Assembly: GCA_028386065.3 (NCBI GenBank)
Contig: JAKUCV010007367.1
Coordinates: forward strand, 240,327 to 304,326
Length of the DNA stretch: 64,000 bases
Origin: Turnera subulata
Lineage: Eukaryota; Streptophyta; Magnoliopsida; Malpighiales; Passifloraceae
Reading direction: 5' to 3'
In this document: positions 11,291 through 21,819 of the stretch, in pieces
How the letters are laid out: each line of letters begins with the position of its first letter
Position numbering within the stretch: the stretch's first letter is position 1
Made by a program: the position numbers and the translations under genes
Notes under the pieces: generated by a model
Told to the model about the DNA's origin: nothing
What the model saw: only the letters and a program-made list of their open reading frames with translations
Database searches by the model: none

Positions 11291-11329
11291 CAAATCCCAA
11301 TTTGGTGGAAGTGGTACTACTGGTGTTCT
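11291..11329 (+). CDS. PDR last exon, 5' part
   Basis: It encodes QIPIWWKWYYWCS after an ATGCAG acceptor, the conserved PDR segment after IPRT. The final GTTCT (11325-11329) is the target site of gypsy-1 and is repeated at 14744-14748, where the exon continues. Confidence 0.9.
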
Positions 11330-12116
11330 TGATGCAAACTAAGGCAAGACTAATGCACACCAAGGCGACTAAGGAAGAAGCAATGGAGACAAACATGGAG
11401 CTTGGATGTATTCCAACAAGCTCACTTTTCGAAATCATATCCAAGATTCGTACTCATAAGAAGTTCAAGAAGAGATGGAAAATCAAGATTGGAAAGGAGC
11501 TGAAACTGAAGCCCATCAATTTGCTGTCAATTAAGGAGTAGTTGACTCAAGAGCACATTCGGGCCCAATCAACATCAATCCACCTTCAAGGAGGTGTCGA
11601 CATATCCATTTTACTAATTACAGTTTTCAAATTAAAATCGATTAGTTTTATTTTTATTATTGTAAGGATTTAATTAGTGTCCAAGTTATGTGAGCTCAAT
11701 TAATTCCAAATCCATCTAGTAATAGGAGAGGAGGCGCCAAGACTTGGAGTTCATGGAGGAGCCGACGTTACTGTTCACCGACTTTGAGGAGGTGTGTTCT
11801 TCTTTAAATAGGGACCTAGGGGTTCATTGTTAGACAGATTATTTGAGTAGTAAAAAGTTCAGTTAAACTTGAATAATCTCGGCCCAAAGAGAGGAGTCTC
11901 TTTGTTTGTTTTATCCTTTGTGCTTTGTTTCTTTGTTGTCTAGCACCGAGAGTTTAGGAGGTGGAGGGGCTTTCGCATCCATCTGTTGTCTAACACGGAA
12001 TGTTAAGAGGTGAAGAGCATCGGCGCAAGAACAGTGCACGATTGGTTGTGATTGAGATCGGGACAAATTTAGATATGAAGGTGCTTCTTGGACCGGCTAG
12101 GTGTGTTGTCGTATCA
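11330..12116 (+). repeat. gypsy-1 5' LTR
   Basis: 787 bp, a direct repeat of 13893-14743. It lacks a segment of short TACTGTTCACCGACG units present in the 3' LTR, which accounts for much of the length difference. It contains CTTTAAATAGGG, a possible TATA-like promoter. Confidence 0.92.
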
Positions 12117-12292
12117 ATTTTGGCAGCGGAGCTCAGGTTATCAAATCAATCAGCTATCCTTTTATTTTTCTGTTGATTATTATTCTGCCGAAATTATTTT
12201 TTTAAAAAAAAATAGAAAGAAAGAGAGAGAAATAAAGTATTTGATAATTGAGAATCGTTTGCAAGAGTAGTTGAGGTTATTAGCTCAAGATA

Positions 12293-12604
12293 ATGTCGCA
12301 GTCACCAAACAGCCAGAACTCGGAGAGTAGCAAGCAAGACGGACAAGGAGAGTCTTTACAATGGAGAGCATTGCGGGATGAGGTTCTCCGTCTTAACAAC
12401 CAGTTGCTCGATAAATCTGATGAGCTTGCCGAGTATAGGCACAAACAAGACAACGACATGGCGGAGCTGAAGCGCATGCTTGCAAGCTTGGTCGTCGAGA
12501 GGGAGCAGCAGCAACCACCACGACAACAGCAACAGCAGTAGCCTCCTCCACGCCAACAGCAGCAAGACCCGCCAATAGCAGAGGGACCGCAGTGAAGGGG
12601 TGAG
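12293..12604 (+). pseudogene. gypsy-1 gag N-terminal fragment
   Basis: The ATG at 12293 opens 82 codons. They are hydrophilic, with a coiled-coil-like middle (LNNQLLDKSDELAEYR) and a Gln/Pro-rich tail. A TAG follows at 12539, probably from CAG because the same frame continues PPPRQQQQQD before a TGA. There is no capsid core or zinc knuckle. It resembles the N-terminus of plant gypsy gag proteins, but assignment is mainly by position. Confidence 0.6.
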
Positions 12605-13270
12605 ATGCCCGAACCCCGGGAACAAGCTAAACCTCGGAGGCGTTTGGAAGGTGAGTTTGATAGATGCAACACACTCAGACTTCAAAAGATGCCCGAGCTG
12701 CAAAAGGTAATCTTCTATACTAGATGTTCTGTGAAGGAAAGGAGTTGTAGCTTGAAAGTTGATGTGGGAAAATGTACCAACATGGTGAGTACATATGTTG
12801 TGGACACGCTAGGATTGGAGTGTATGATGCATCCTAGACCTTATCGGCTAAAAGGGAAGAATGACATGAGAGAGATCAAGGTAACGAAACAAGTCCTTGT
12901 TTCTTTTTCAATTGGGAGGTATTCTGACCAAGTGTTGTGTGATGTTGTGCCTATAGACGAGAACCATCTATTACTCGGTAGACCCTGGCAATTTGATAGG
13001 AGTGTGGCTCCTGAGAGAGATAAGAGGAGTTATCATTATACATGGGGGATCAAAGGTTTTTCCTTCGGCTATTGTCTCCACAAGAAGTCAATGAAGATCA
13101 ATTGCATATTAAAAGAAGAGTGGAAGCATGGAAAGCCGAGCAGGCCAGAGCTCAAGCAAAGTATGAGGAAGAGAGTAAGGCTGAGGACTATGCAAAAGAA
13201 AAGTAGGCGAATGAAGTTGACACTGAGGGAGAAAAATAGAGAGCTATTGTCAACTTGGACAGAAAAATAG
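12605..13270 (+). pseudogene. gypsy-1 protease-like region
   Basis: The region FYTRCSVKERSC..LKVDVGKC..VSTYVVDTLGL, then KVTKQVLVSFSIG, YSDQVLCDVVP and HLLLGRPWQFDR, matches the retropepsin domain of plant chromoviruses. The catalytic triplet, normally DGG or DSG, reads DVG, so activity is unlikely. It is in the same frame as the gag fragment and ends by frameshift into the following RT frame near 13255. Confidence 0.8.
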
Positions 13271-13892
13271 AGGGGAAAAAGAAACAGAACTTCTATGCGA
13301 CTATAAGGGATTTTCGAGTGGCATGTGCGGGAAAGAAGGATACTTTGGTGCTCTTATACAAGGGAGCTTATTTTTCTGACAAAGACCTTAATCCCAACAT
13401 TCCTAGTTCTGTTGTTTCCGTTTTGCAGGATTTTCGGGATGTGTTTCCAAAAGAGTTACCAAAAGAATTTCCGCCTATTCGGGGCATAGAGCATCAAATT
13501 GATTTTGTTCCTGGAGCACAAATCCCAAATCGGCCAGCATATAGGGCTAACCATGAGGAGACCAAAGAAATTCAGAAGCAAGTCGACGAGTTACTTACAA
13601 AAGGGTTGGTATGGGAGAGTTTGAGTCCTTGTGCTGTACTAGTGATTCTAGTACCCAAGAAGGATGGTACATGGCGTATGTGCGTTGATTGTCGCGCCAT
13701 CAACAAAATAACAGATATTTCTTGTCCTAAAGGATTGCCGCCCCTAGGCGAAGATGGATCTATATATGGGGCGCCAATTACAATCAAAAGGGAGCATCAG
13801 GTTTTCATTTCCTTTTCTATGCCTTTAATGTCTAAATTGGAGAACATGATGAGTATTGATTCGAGGACGAATCGCTTTGAGGAGAGAGGAAA
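13255..13892 (+). pseudogene. gypsy-1 reverse transcriptase stub and pol C-terminus
   Basis: It contains FRDVFPKELPKEFPPIRGIEH, PNRPAYRANHEETKEIQKQV, SPCAVLVILVPKKDGTWRMC and DCRAINKI, the N-terminal third of a gypsy RT. Homology ends abruptly near 13722, before the active-site YVDD. The last codons (SRTNRFEERGND) look like a pol C-terminus, so one large deletion removed the rest. GAGGAGAGAGGAAA at 13879-13892 is the polypurine tract next to the 3' LTR. Confidence 0.82.
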
Positions 13893-14743
13893 TGATGCAA
13901 ACCAAGGCAAGACTAACGCACGCCAAGGCGACCAAGGAAGAAGCAATGGAGACAAACATGGAGCTTGGATGTATTCCAACAAGCTCATTTTCTGAATCAT
14001 ATAAAAGATTCGTACTCACAAGAAGTTCAAGAAAAGATGGAAAATAAAGATTGGAGAGGAGCTGAAACTGAAGCCCAACAATTTGCTGTCAATTAAGGAG
14101 TAGTTGACTCAAGAGCACATTCGGGCCCAGTCGACATCAATCCACCTTCAATGAGGTGTCGACATATCTATTTTACTAATTATAGTTGTCAAATTAAAAT
14201 CGACTAGTTTTATTTTTATTATTGTAAGGATTTAATTAGTGTCCAAGTTATGTGGGCTCAATTAAATCCTAGTCCATCTAGTAATAGGAGAGGAGGCGCC
14301 AAGACTTGGAGTTCAAGGAGGAGCCGACGTACTGTTCACCGACGTTAGTGTTTACCGGCTTTACTGTTTACCGGCGTTACTGTTCACCGACGTTACTGTT
14401 CACCGACTTTGAGGAGGTGTGTTCTTCTTTAAATAGAGACCTAGGAGTTCATTGTTAGACAGATTATTTGAGTAATAAAAAGTTCAGTTAAGCTTGAATA
14501 ATTTCAGCCCAAAGAGAGAAGTCTCTTTGTTTGTTTTATCCTTTGTGCTTTGTTTCTTTGTTGTCTAGCACCGAGAGTTTAGGAGGTGTAGGGGCTTTCG
14601 CGTCCATCTGTTGCCTAACAAGGATTGTTAGGAGGTGAAGAGCATCGGCGCAAAAAACAGTGCACGATTGGTTGTGATTTGAGATCGGGACAACTTTAGA
14701 TACGAAGGTGCTTCTAGGACCGGCTAGGTGTGTTGTCGTATCA
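13893..14743 (+). repeat. gypsy-1 3' LTR
   Basis: 851 bp from TGATGCAAAC to CGTATCA, preceded by a polypurine tract and followed by GTTCT. Between 14326 and 14406 it has several short units of the type GTTACTGTTCACCGAC. Confidence 0.92.
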
Positions 14744-14979
14744 GTTCTCCTCTGGCTTGGACATTGTATGGACTTGTCACATCCCAAGTGGGTGACAAAA
14801 ATGCCAATGTTGCAATTCCAGGACCTGGTAGTGTGCCGTTGAAGGTGTTCCTAAAACAATATTTTGGCTTTGAATATGACTTCCTTCCGGCAGTCGCTGT
14901 GGCCCATGCCTTCTGGGTCGTCCTCTTCTTCTTTGTGTTCGCTTTCAGCATCAAGTTCCTCAACTTCCAAAGAAGATAG
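14744..14979 (+). CDS. PDR last exon, 3' part and stop
   Basis: Starting with the duplicated GTTCT, it encodes PLAWTLYGLVTSQVGD, then PLKVFLKQYFGFEYDFL, a hydrophobic final helix (AFWVVLFFFVFAFSIKF) and the PDR-typical end FLNFQRR before TAG at 14977-14979. The frame joins exactly to 11291-11329 when the gypsy element is ignored. Confidence 0.93.
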
Positions 14980-16584
14980 ATAAAAGCAGATTTCCTACGA
15001 AACTTAGCTAGTAGCTAGCGTTAGGATTCCATTACAACAAATGTACAAGCATAAAAGGTTTAAATTTTTTCTTACGGTTAATTTGGACAAACAGATTGTA
15101 TTAGCTTGTCTGCATTTAACAGTGAATAATTAGTACCACTGTTTCTAATATATCAATTCGTGGCAACGTGTTTTTCCTACTTCCATTTCCTGGCCCAAAA
15201 TCCACTGAGCCAACTATTATAGGATCGGCCCATCATAGGACCAGCCCAGTCAATTAATATTGTAGATGCTAACTTAAGGTACACCGTACGCAGAATTCCT
15301 CACTCTTCAGTCCAACAACAATTGTATTCGGGTTTTTGGGTTTCATAGTCTCATCTTTTGCGTTTTGGCCAATTACGTACCTTTACTTTTTATTTAGCCG
15401 GTCATATACCCCGACTATCAGCGGGCAGGCAATTCACGATCTCCTCGTTAGGTACCTACTGACTGGCAGGCTGCCCGGATTTGGGGTTTGGAAGATGGTT
15501 CAAAACGACGTCATTCATTCCAAGATGACGTGGTTTCCATGTGTTGGGTGGACACGTTGGACCCACCTGTCTCTGTGGGCCTTGCATGCTATCAACCCCA
15601 AACCCTTTGATCCAACCATTCTAAAAACCCCAACGGTTGCCCGAATATCCAGTGGGTATTTTTTTTTCTTTTAGTGCTGTTATTTCCTTTTCCACAAACC
15701 AAAATCACTAACCATTAAATTAGATCTATCCTAGAATAGTACTAAATATATGTCTCTGGAATCCAATTTTTTAAGAAAAAGATAGGCATAGGGTCCTACC
15801 TTTGCCACCTTTTTCTTATTCCATTACTTAACGAAAATAATTTGTCTTTAATAAGTTATTAACAATGAATCAAATTAGAATTAATTCAGAAGTTATCATG
15901 ATAAATCAAATATCATCAGTTCACCCTCTCTCATCAACTTTTTATTAGAAAAGAAAAATCGTCCTCCCCCATCAATTCTAATCCACGACCAACGATGGAA
16001 TCCCTCTTCATGAAACTCGTCCTGCCAACCATCCCTCCCCTCTCCCATCCCCAAACCCCATGCCTCAGAACAGTGCAGGCGACAACATTCTCCCTTATTA
16101 TTTTTCTAATAATTCTTATTCTAGTTTATAGTATAATGGTCTTCACAACCCAATAATAGTGTTTATAATTTTGTTCTTGAGTTTGTCCTACAAGATCTCC
16201 TTCTCTAGTTTATCCTGTTATCGTGGCTTGAATTTGATGGCCTGCAATTCATGATAATTCTTCCCATATGCAGGTGAACTAGCTTAGTTCGAGTCCGAAA
16301 CAGTTTCACCACTTAAAACTCAACAACCATAGACAAAATATGTTTGTACGGTATTCCCACTTTGAACCAAACTTGTTCGTTTCGCTCCTTTAATAAGAAT
16401 GTGCTTGACTTGTGAGCTGTGTCTCTTCTTTTGGGATGCGAGAGCTTCGCTCTCATTCAATTCTCTTCTTTGTTTACAACATCGAGCCCTTCCTCGGGGA
16501 AGTGACTATCACGAATCCGGACGAACTCAAAGAAGTACTTTGGCACACACTGTTCTTGATGTTCTCTTGGTTGTCTTTTAGACA
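14980..16584. other. 3' flank of the transporter, no gene seen
   Basis: This is the 3' UTR and downstream sequence of mixed composition. The longest ORF (15336-15674, 112 codons) has no recognisable domain and no coding bias I can see. No LTR or TIR pair was found. Confidence 0.6.
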
Positions 16585-17150
16585 AGGAGTCGCCACCCAA
16601 GTTTGATTTAGGAAAAACTTGAGGAGAAACCCTTTGATGACTCCGGATAAAGCTCAGATCTCGAAACCAAGAGGAAGGTCCGGGGATTCGTTTATCAAGA
16701 ACTACCGTCTTAACTAAAACAATATCGGTGATATTGGATGCCAAGGTCAATGTGTATGTTCATAGTTAGATCATATAAATACAAACATGCAAACAAAGAT
16801 GATATATATATTGTGCGCGTGTGAAAGTGTACACGTGATATGAAATGCGATGCGAAAAATAACATATTTGAGCTTGCACCTCATTCACTTGAGACTGCCT
16901 ACGTACCCCCTGTTATGGGTTCAAAGCTCTCGTAGTTCTTCTAAATGGGAATCCCCAAGGCTAATCTAGGTCTTCTTCTAGAATTGGCCCGATCCTCACT
17001 TAAACGAACTTTTGTGCCTTGTGCTATGAAGATGGGCTTAGTTTCTCAAAGCACTGTACTAAGTGCGTGCAATAACTCTTCTCAGAAACTCTCTCAAAAA
17101 TAAATGCATCATACAAAACACATTTAGGCATTAAAAGTGGTTTTTTATCA
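16585..17150 (-). repeat. Diverged Tat-type LTR relic
   Basis: Blocks such as GGAGTCGCCACCCAA, CCGGGGATTCGT and CTACGTACCCCC..GGGTTCAAAGC occur in the same order and strand as in the Tat-B LTRs (18764-20376, 26587-28192), with much lower overall similarity. It is an old, partial relative. Confidence 0.7.
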
Positions 17151-18155
17151 TTTCCATGTGAAAGTCAAATTTTGATACATAAACTTATGTTTGTAATTTT
17201 CAAAAAATAAAGATGGGCAGGTTTGAAAAACATGCAATGCTTAATCGAAAACTATTTTTCTAGGTCTGTGTGTCTAAAGTTAGACAAATGCTTGACAAGG
17301 GTGATGTTCCACTTTCCTTGGCCGTATTCAGACACGAAACATGGAGACAAAAACGGTGATTGATTGTCAAAACATTCATTTCTGCTCTTTCAGATATTCT
17401 TTCAAAAAGAAATTTTTGGCAAAGGGATCTTGTGTTTGGAAAACGAAGCTTTAAGGATTTTTTTTTTGAAAAGGTGCTACTTGGAGGAATTTGATTCATC
17501 CTGGATCAAGATTCTTTTGGAGAAAAGGGGGTGGATTTGACAAAAGGTTGCGTTTATAGAGATATTCATGCTCAAATTGGTTCACAAAAAGTGTCATTGA
17601 AAAACACTTGAAATCATCATTGAAATACCATCATTTATTGAAGGAATCATCTTTGAAGATGTCATCATCATTAAAGGCAAGGCATCTTGAAAAACCAAGT
17701 TTAAAAGATTTTTGCATCGAGCACAGAAGTTGGTTCAGGGCCTATCCTAGTAGACATACCCATTTTAGACTTTGGGATCCCCCTAACATGCAATGCTAAC
17801 AATAATTATAATGCAATCAAACAAGTGCATAAAAGGAAAAGGGTTTCCATACGTATATTAGCAAGTACCGAAACCATTTTAGCATTTTTGGAATAAAAAG
17901 GTATGCCGACGAATGACCTGTAGAAATTTCGACATTGCGACAGCATAGAACGATGCAAATGCAAGGTAACTACCCCACATTACGACGGCCTATAACGATG
18001 AGAATGCAAGAGGTAATTCCGGCATTATGACGGCATAGTTTCGATGATTTGCTAAAACGGTTTCGGCATCATAACTACGATGGAAACCCAAAAGCGAACT
18101 TAAATGAAGAAAGAGACTCGGCTCTAACCCGCAGAAGGATGCTGAGGAAGACGAC
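17151..18155. other. Non-coding, weak short repeats
   Basis: No gene was recognised. Between 17900 and 18060 there are three diverged units of about 45-60 bp containing CATTRCGACRGCATA..CGATG..AATGCAA. This is possibly the rest of the Tat relic. Confidence 0.5.
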
Positions 18156-18156
18156 N

Positions 18157-18186
<30 letters not shown>
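18156..18186. other. Ambiguous base plus 30-G homopolymer
   Basis: An N at 18156 is followed by 30 consecutive G. It abuts the first base of the Tat-A LTR. Probably a sequencing or assembly blemish or a closed gap. Confidence 0.8.
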
Positions 18187-18187
<1 letters not shown>

Positions 18188-18763
18188 GTGTGAACACCCA
18201 AATTTGACCCACGAATTTTCCACTAAAATTGGATATTAAACATACTTGAACCTTAAATTGATGAGATGATTCAATCCTAGGATTAAGACATGCCAAAAAT
18301 TTAACTTAGTGGAAATAATATATTTTGGTAATTTGGACCTTGATATATTTGAACTCTAGGATTAATGAGATGATTTAATCTTAGAATAAAATATATAGTA
18401 AGATTTATTTATGCTAGAACATATTTTAATTGCTTGGGCCTTTTACTTATTCTTTTAATCCAATTATATAGTGATGAATTATTCTTTGGTTAAGAATGGG
18501 TTTAAGAGCCCAAGTTAATTCTCCAGAGTTTAGTTAGCCCATTAACACATTTCTTGCAGGTTAGTTTTTGCTCTAATTTTCGTGGAAAATCAGAGTTAAA
18601 TCATCACTTAAATTGGATTTTGTGTTTTTGGTATGATTTTGCTTAAAATGGGTGTTAATGTGTAATAATTAGTTATGGAATGATTTTGAGGAGTAGTAAT
18701 CAAGTAATGGAGTGATTCTGGGTTGATTAGGGGTTGATTATGCGGTAGGATCAAATCAGAGCT
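18187..18763 (+). repeat. Tat-A 5' LTR, left part
   Basis: It begins TGTGTGAACACCCAAATTTG and follows, at lower identity, the reverse complement of the Tat-B LTR start (for example ATTAATGAGATGATTTAATC and GCGGTAGGATCAA). It stops at GAGCT, the Tat-B target, and continues at 28193. Confidence 0.82.
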
Positions 18764-19518
18764 TGTGAATACCCGACCCAAAATCACTTGGGCCTATTCA
18801 CCTTTCCCTTACACCTTCTTCATAACCAACATCCAACATCTTTGGAGTCGCCACCCAAATTTTATTAAGGGACAAAAACTTGGAAAAAACCCTTCATGTG
18901 ACTCCATTTAGGCAACAGGATAACGAACCAAAGATGCTGGACCCGGGGATTCGTCAATGATGGGAAGGTGTTAGGCACCCACCCATATTGGGGCAAAACT
19001 TTGTGCAATTGGAGGATTTTGTATGCCTTGTGCAAGTGTGCAAGTGTGAGCACCAAAACACGTAATAACTGAATATTAAAAAGAAAGGGGAGACGAAGAA
19101 GATTGGGCTTGAGTTTCCACCACTAGAAACCACCTACGTACCCCCGACCGGGTTCAAAGCCCACATAATTCTTGACATGGCATCACAACAATCACATCAT
19201 CATCAACATCAACTTCTCAACAATAATTGGTCAGACAAAAAGGGATTAGGATTACCTCTTGTAGCCCTCATTTAGCTCCATAGTTTGGGTTGTGCCTCCC
19301 ACACAATTTCCTCACACTCCTCAACTCAATCTTGGAGTTCTTCTTGATTTTCCTCTCTTCTGTTTTCAGTGGATGATGCTACCCACGAAATTCTACTAGA
19401 GTTTTGCCTATGGAACTATTTCTTAAGCTTGGAGGGATAGAGTTTCTCCATGCTTCAAAGCTTTATGAAGAGTGTTTGCATAATAGAATGTGTGTCCTCT
19501 GAAATGTGAGAGGAGGGT

Positions 19519-19530
19519 CCTATTTATAGT
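19519..19530 (-). promoter_or_regulatory. Tat-B 3' LTR TATA box
   Basis: The minus strand reads ACTATAAATAGGACC, repeated in the other Tat-B LTR and in Tat-A (28394). This is the expected Pol II promoter of the LTR. Confidence 0.65.
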
Positions 19531-19667
19531 GTTCTGGGTAGCCTAGGGGCGTGGACCAACTTAATGATCAAGGTAATGGCCAAAAATCTGGGCCAAAACC
19601 GAGTAGAATCAGATTACGGGCGAAAATCGGGGAGAAAACACGTTTCTGGGTATGCATGACCACCATG

Positions 19668-19760
19668 GCCGGCGGTCATCCTGTGGATGACAGCCAGGCC
19701 GGGCGGTCATGGGTGGAAGACCGCCCAAGCCCGGCGGTAATCCCAAGATGACCGCCCGTG
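19668..19760. repeat. GGCGGTCAT / ATGACCGCC inverted motif cluster (LTR)
   Basis: At least five copies of GCGGTCAT, GATGAC and ACCGCC in alternating orientation are packed in about 90 bp, able to form hairpins. The same cluster occurs in the other LTR (27478-27572), in Tat-A (28243-28300) and outside the LTR at 21596-21710. Confidence 0.8.
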
Positions 19761-20661
19761 CCTACGCGTCTCACCCGTTCTTTCCTTTTTCGGTCCCGAT
19801 TCTCCCCTAATTCTTCCCTGATTGATCCTACCGCGTAATTAACCCCTAGACTGCCCAGAATCCTCTGCTTTCTTGATTACTACTCCTCTCAATCATCTCC
19901 TAATTGATTAATTACACATTGATTCCTCATTTTAAGCCAAAATCATGCCAAAAACATTCTTGCTATTAAGGAATGATTTAACTCTGATTTCCTACGAAAA
20001 TCAGAGCTAAATTTGTCTCCAAACAAGGTGTTAATGGGTTGTGCAACTCTGAAGAAAAGTCCATACCTTATTAAATTGGACTCTTACATTTATCTAATAC
20101 CCAAGAATAAACATAATTGGGTTTAAAAAATAAACTAGCCCGAATTTAATGAGATAAAATACATTTTAGCAATTTAGTCCTTAACATATCCTATGATTAA
20201 ATCGTCTCATTAATCCTAGGCATATAAAAGGCTTAATTACTATAACGTATAAATTATACTAAAATTAAACCCTATCCATGCTTCAACCCAAGACTAACTC
20301 ATCAATCGTATGATTCAAACATTGTCTGGAGTCTAATCTCAGTATAATTTTCATGAGTCAAAATTGGGTGTTCACAGATGCCCCTCGTTGGTGAGTCTTT
20401 AAAACTTAAAGACGAAGCAACGCAAGAAAGGAACAACCAAATTTGGATAACGAATGTGAGTGTTGTGGACCAATGGTTGGAGCATCACATGCTCCACCTC
20501 GAGAATCATCTCATCCCGAGGTTTGTGATTGAATCTTCTCATCTCTTGGGATTTTCCTCGTCCGAAGAGCTACTGGAAATCATCTCATCCCGGAGTTTCT
20601 TTTGGGATTTTCCTGGTCCCAAAAGTCATCAACAAAGGATCATCTCACCTGTGCTAACTAA

Positions 20662-20965
20662 GGATATTATCACCCTCCCGTGGGGGTTTCGCCAACTAAG
20701 GATATTATCACCCTCCCGTGGGGATTTTGCCAACTAAGGATATTATCACCCTCCTGTGGGGATTTTGCCAACTAACGATATTATCACCCTCCCGTGGGGA
20801 TTTTGCCAACTAAAGATATTATCATCCTCCTGTGGGGATTTTGCCAACTAAGGATATTATCACCCTCCTATGGGGATTTTGCCAACTAAGGATACTATCA
20901 CCCTCCCGTGGGGATTTTGCCAACTAAGGATTTTATCACCCTCCCGTGGGGATTTTGCTAACTAA
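20662..20965. repeat. 38-bp tandem repeat, eight units
   Basis: Units begin at 20662, 20700, 20738, 20776, 20814, 20852, 20890 and 20928, exactly 38 bp apart. Each reads approximately GGATATTATCACCCTCCCGT then GGGGATTTTGCCAACTAA. Few substitutions and no length change suggest recent amplification. Confidence 0.93.
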
Positions 20966-21118
20966 GATCATCTCACCTATGTTAACTAGGGATATTGTCG
21001 CCCTCTCGTGAGGATCTCATCTCATCCCGTGGTTCTTCTACATCGTCTCGGTGCTCCTCTACGTCGAAACAACGTCCCTAGGATATCTATCCCTTAACAT
21101 CTTCATCCACTCTACTTT

Positions 21119-21300
21119 AGGGGTATCTGCTCTTAACGACTCTCATCAGTTCTACTTCTATCTTAAGGGCATCTGCCCTTGGCGACTCTCATCGGTTCTA
21201 CTTCCATTTTCTCTTATCGGTTCTACTTTCATCTTAGGGGTATATGCCCCCAACGACTCTCATCTACCCTACTTCTATCTTAAGGGCACCTGCCCCAGGT
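21119..21300. repeat. ~50-bp hairpin-bearing repeats
   Basis: About four diverged units contain AGGGCATCTGCCCTT-type inverted repeats followed by CGACTCTCATC and CTACTTCTATCTTA. The spacing is irregular (about 47-70 bp). Confidence 0.75.
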
Positions 21301-21595
21301 CTCGATTGGTCTAGATCGAGCATGTTCGCGGACCCTTCGGATCCTCCCTCATTCAAGGCAATCGTCTAAAGAATAGGCTCATCATGTCTTCAAAAGACTC
21401 ATCATTCTAAAGCAAAATACACGTCTAACTCATCAAAAAACATATCATTGTAAATTTAATTAAAAGATCATAAAATGCCCCTTAAGTGATAGATATACAT
21501 GTTTTCCTCGCCTCTCTTTCATATCCTCTCTTTCCCCTTTTTTCCTTCCTCTCTCAATTTTCTGGGAATTTTTTTTTTCGGGAAAATAGTGTCGG

Positions 21596-21710
21596 ACGGG
21601 CGGTCATGAGAAGGGATGACCGCCACTTTCTGGCGGTCTTGTATGGATGATCGCCAGGCATGGCGGTCTTCTCGTCATGACCGCCCGTGCTGGCGGTCAT
21701 AGCTCCCGGG
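21596..21710. repeat. GGCGGTCAT / ATGACCGCC inverted motif cluster (internal)
   Basis: GGGCGGTCATGAG, GGATGACCGCC, TGGCGGTCTT, TGACCGCCCG and TGGCGGTCAT follow one another. This repeats the LTR motif in the 3' untranslated region of Tat-B. Confidence 0.8.
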
Positions 21711-21819
21711 TCTTCATCTTTTTTTCCTTTTTTGGCATTTGGGTTTGGGCTTTAGGGTTTTGTGCGAATTCCACCGACCCCAAATCGTTATAAATAAAAC
21801 TTTAGGTACCCAGAACTCT

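Larger units (their letters stand above)
10665..11766 (+). repeat. 551-bp tandem duplication across an exon/LTR junction
   Basis: Bases 10665-11215 and 11216-11766 are near-identical direct copies. Each holds the last 22 bp of the TRIM element, the end of the intron, the transporter exon start (CAAATCCCAATTTGG..) and the first ~437 bp of the gypsy-1 5' LTR. The join falls inside the LTR at GGAGCCGAC and the TRIM end at TCCGGCG. Because each copy contains both insertions, the duplication happened after both. Confidence 0.9.
11330..14743 (+). mobile_element. Internally deleted chromovirus-like Ty3/gypsy element (gypsy-1)
   Basis: LTRs of 787 and 851 bp begin TGATGCAAAC and end CGTATCA. The flanking GTTCT duplication lies inside a coding exon of the transporter. 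The interior is only about 1.78 kb. It has a short gag start, a protease-like region, the first part of reverse transcriptase, and then a jump to the last codons of pol and the polypurine tract. Capsid, most of RT, RNase H and integrase are missing, so it could only have moved with help. Chromovirus affinity is inferred from the protease and RT wording. Confidence 0.92.
1..14979 (+). pseudogene. Disrupted PDR-type (full-size ABCG) ABC transporter, 3' half
   Basis: Family knowledge: PDR/ABCG proteins are plant membrane pumps with two NBD-TMD halves that export hormones, terpenoids or toxic compounds. What remains here is the second NBD from just upstream of its signature motif, followed by TMD2 to the C-terminus. 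Visible motifs are the LSTEQ signature, Walker B FMDEPTS, H-loop IHQPS, the [10 protein letters not shown] linker, [19 protein letters not shown] and the terminal FLNFQRR. GT/AG borders join in phase through five exons, then through 9158-9413 and an exon split between 11291-11329 and 14744-14979. The gene is broken by a gypsy element in the last coding exon, a frameshift near 9343 and a D-loop Asp replaced by Cys. Two further insertions enlarge introns. The 5' half lies outside the window. Identity as a PDR-type ABCG is very secure; which orthologue it is cannot be decided. Confidence 0.95.
18764..20376 (-). repeat. Tat-B 3' LTR
   Basis: Starts TGTGAATACCCGACCC and ends GGGTGTTCACA. It is a direct repeat of 26587-28192. 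It contains a minus-strand TATA box (ACTATAAATAGG, 19519-19530) and a cluster of GGCGGTCAT motifs. Confidence 0.93.
20377..21819. other. Tat-B 3' untranslated region
   Basis: This non-coding part lies between the integrase end and the 3' LTR. It holds a 38-bp tandem array, hairpin-containing units near 21119-21300 and a second GGCGGTCAT cluster. No gene is visible. Confidence 0.75.

Noticed and set aside
10751..11541. Paired ORFs 10751-10990 and 11245-11541 as a duplicated gene
   Set aside because: They are read-through of an exon edge into the start of an LTR, copied by the tandem duplication.
15336..15674. 112-codon ORF downstream of the transporter
   Set aside because: No domain and no coding-like composition; the end is a T-rich run.
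20662..20965. CRISPR-like array
   Set aside because: Units are contiguous 38-mers without unique spacers in a plant retrotransposon; it is a simple tandem repeat.
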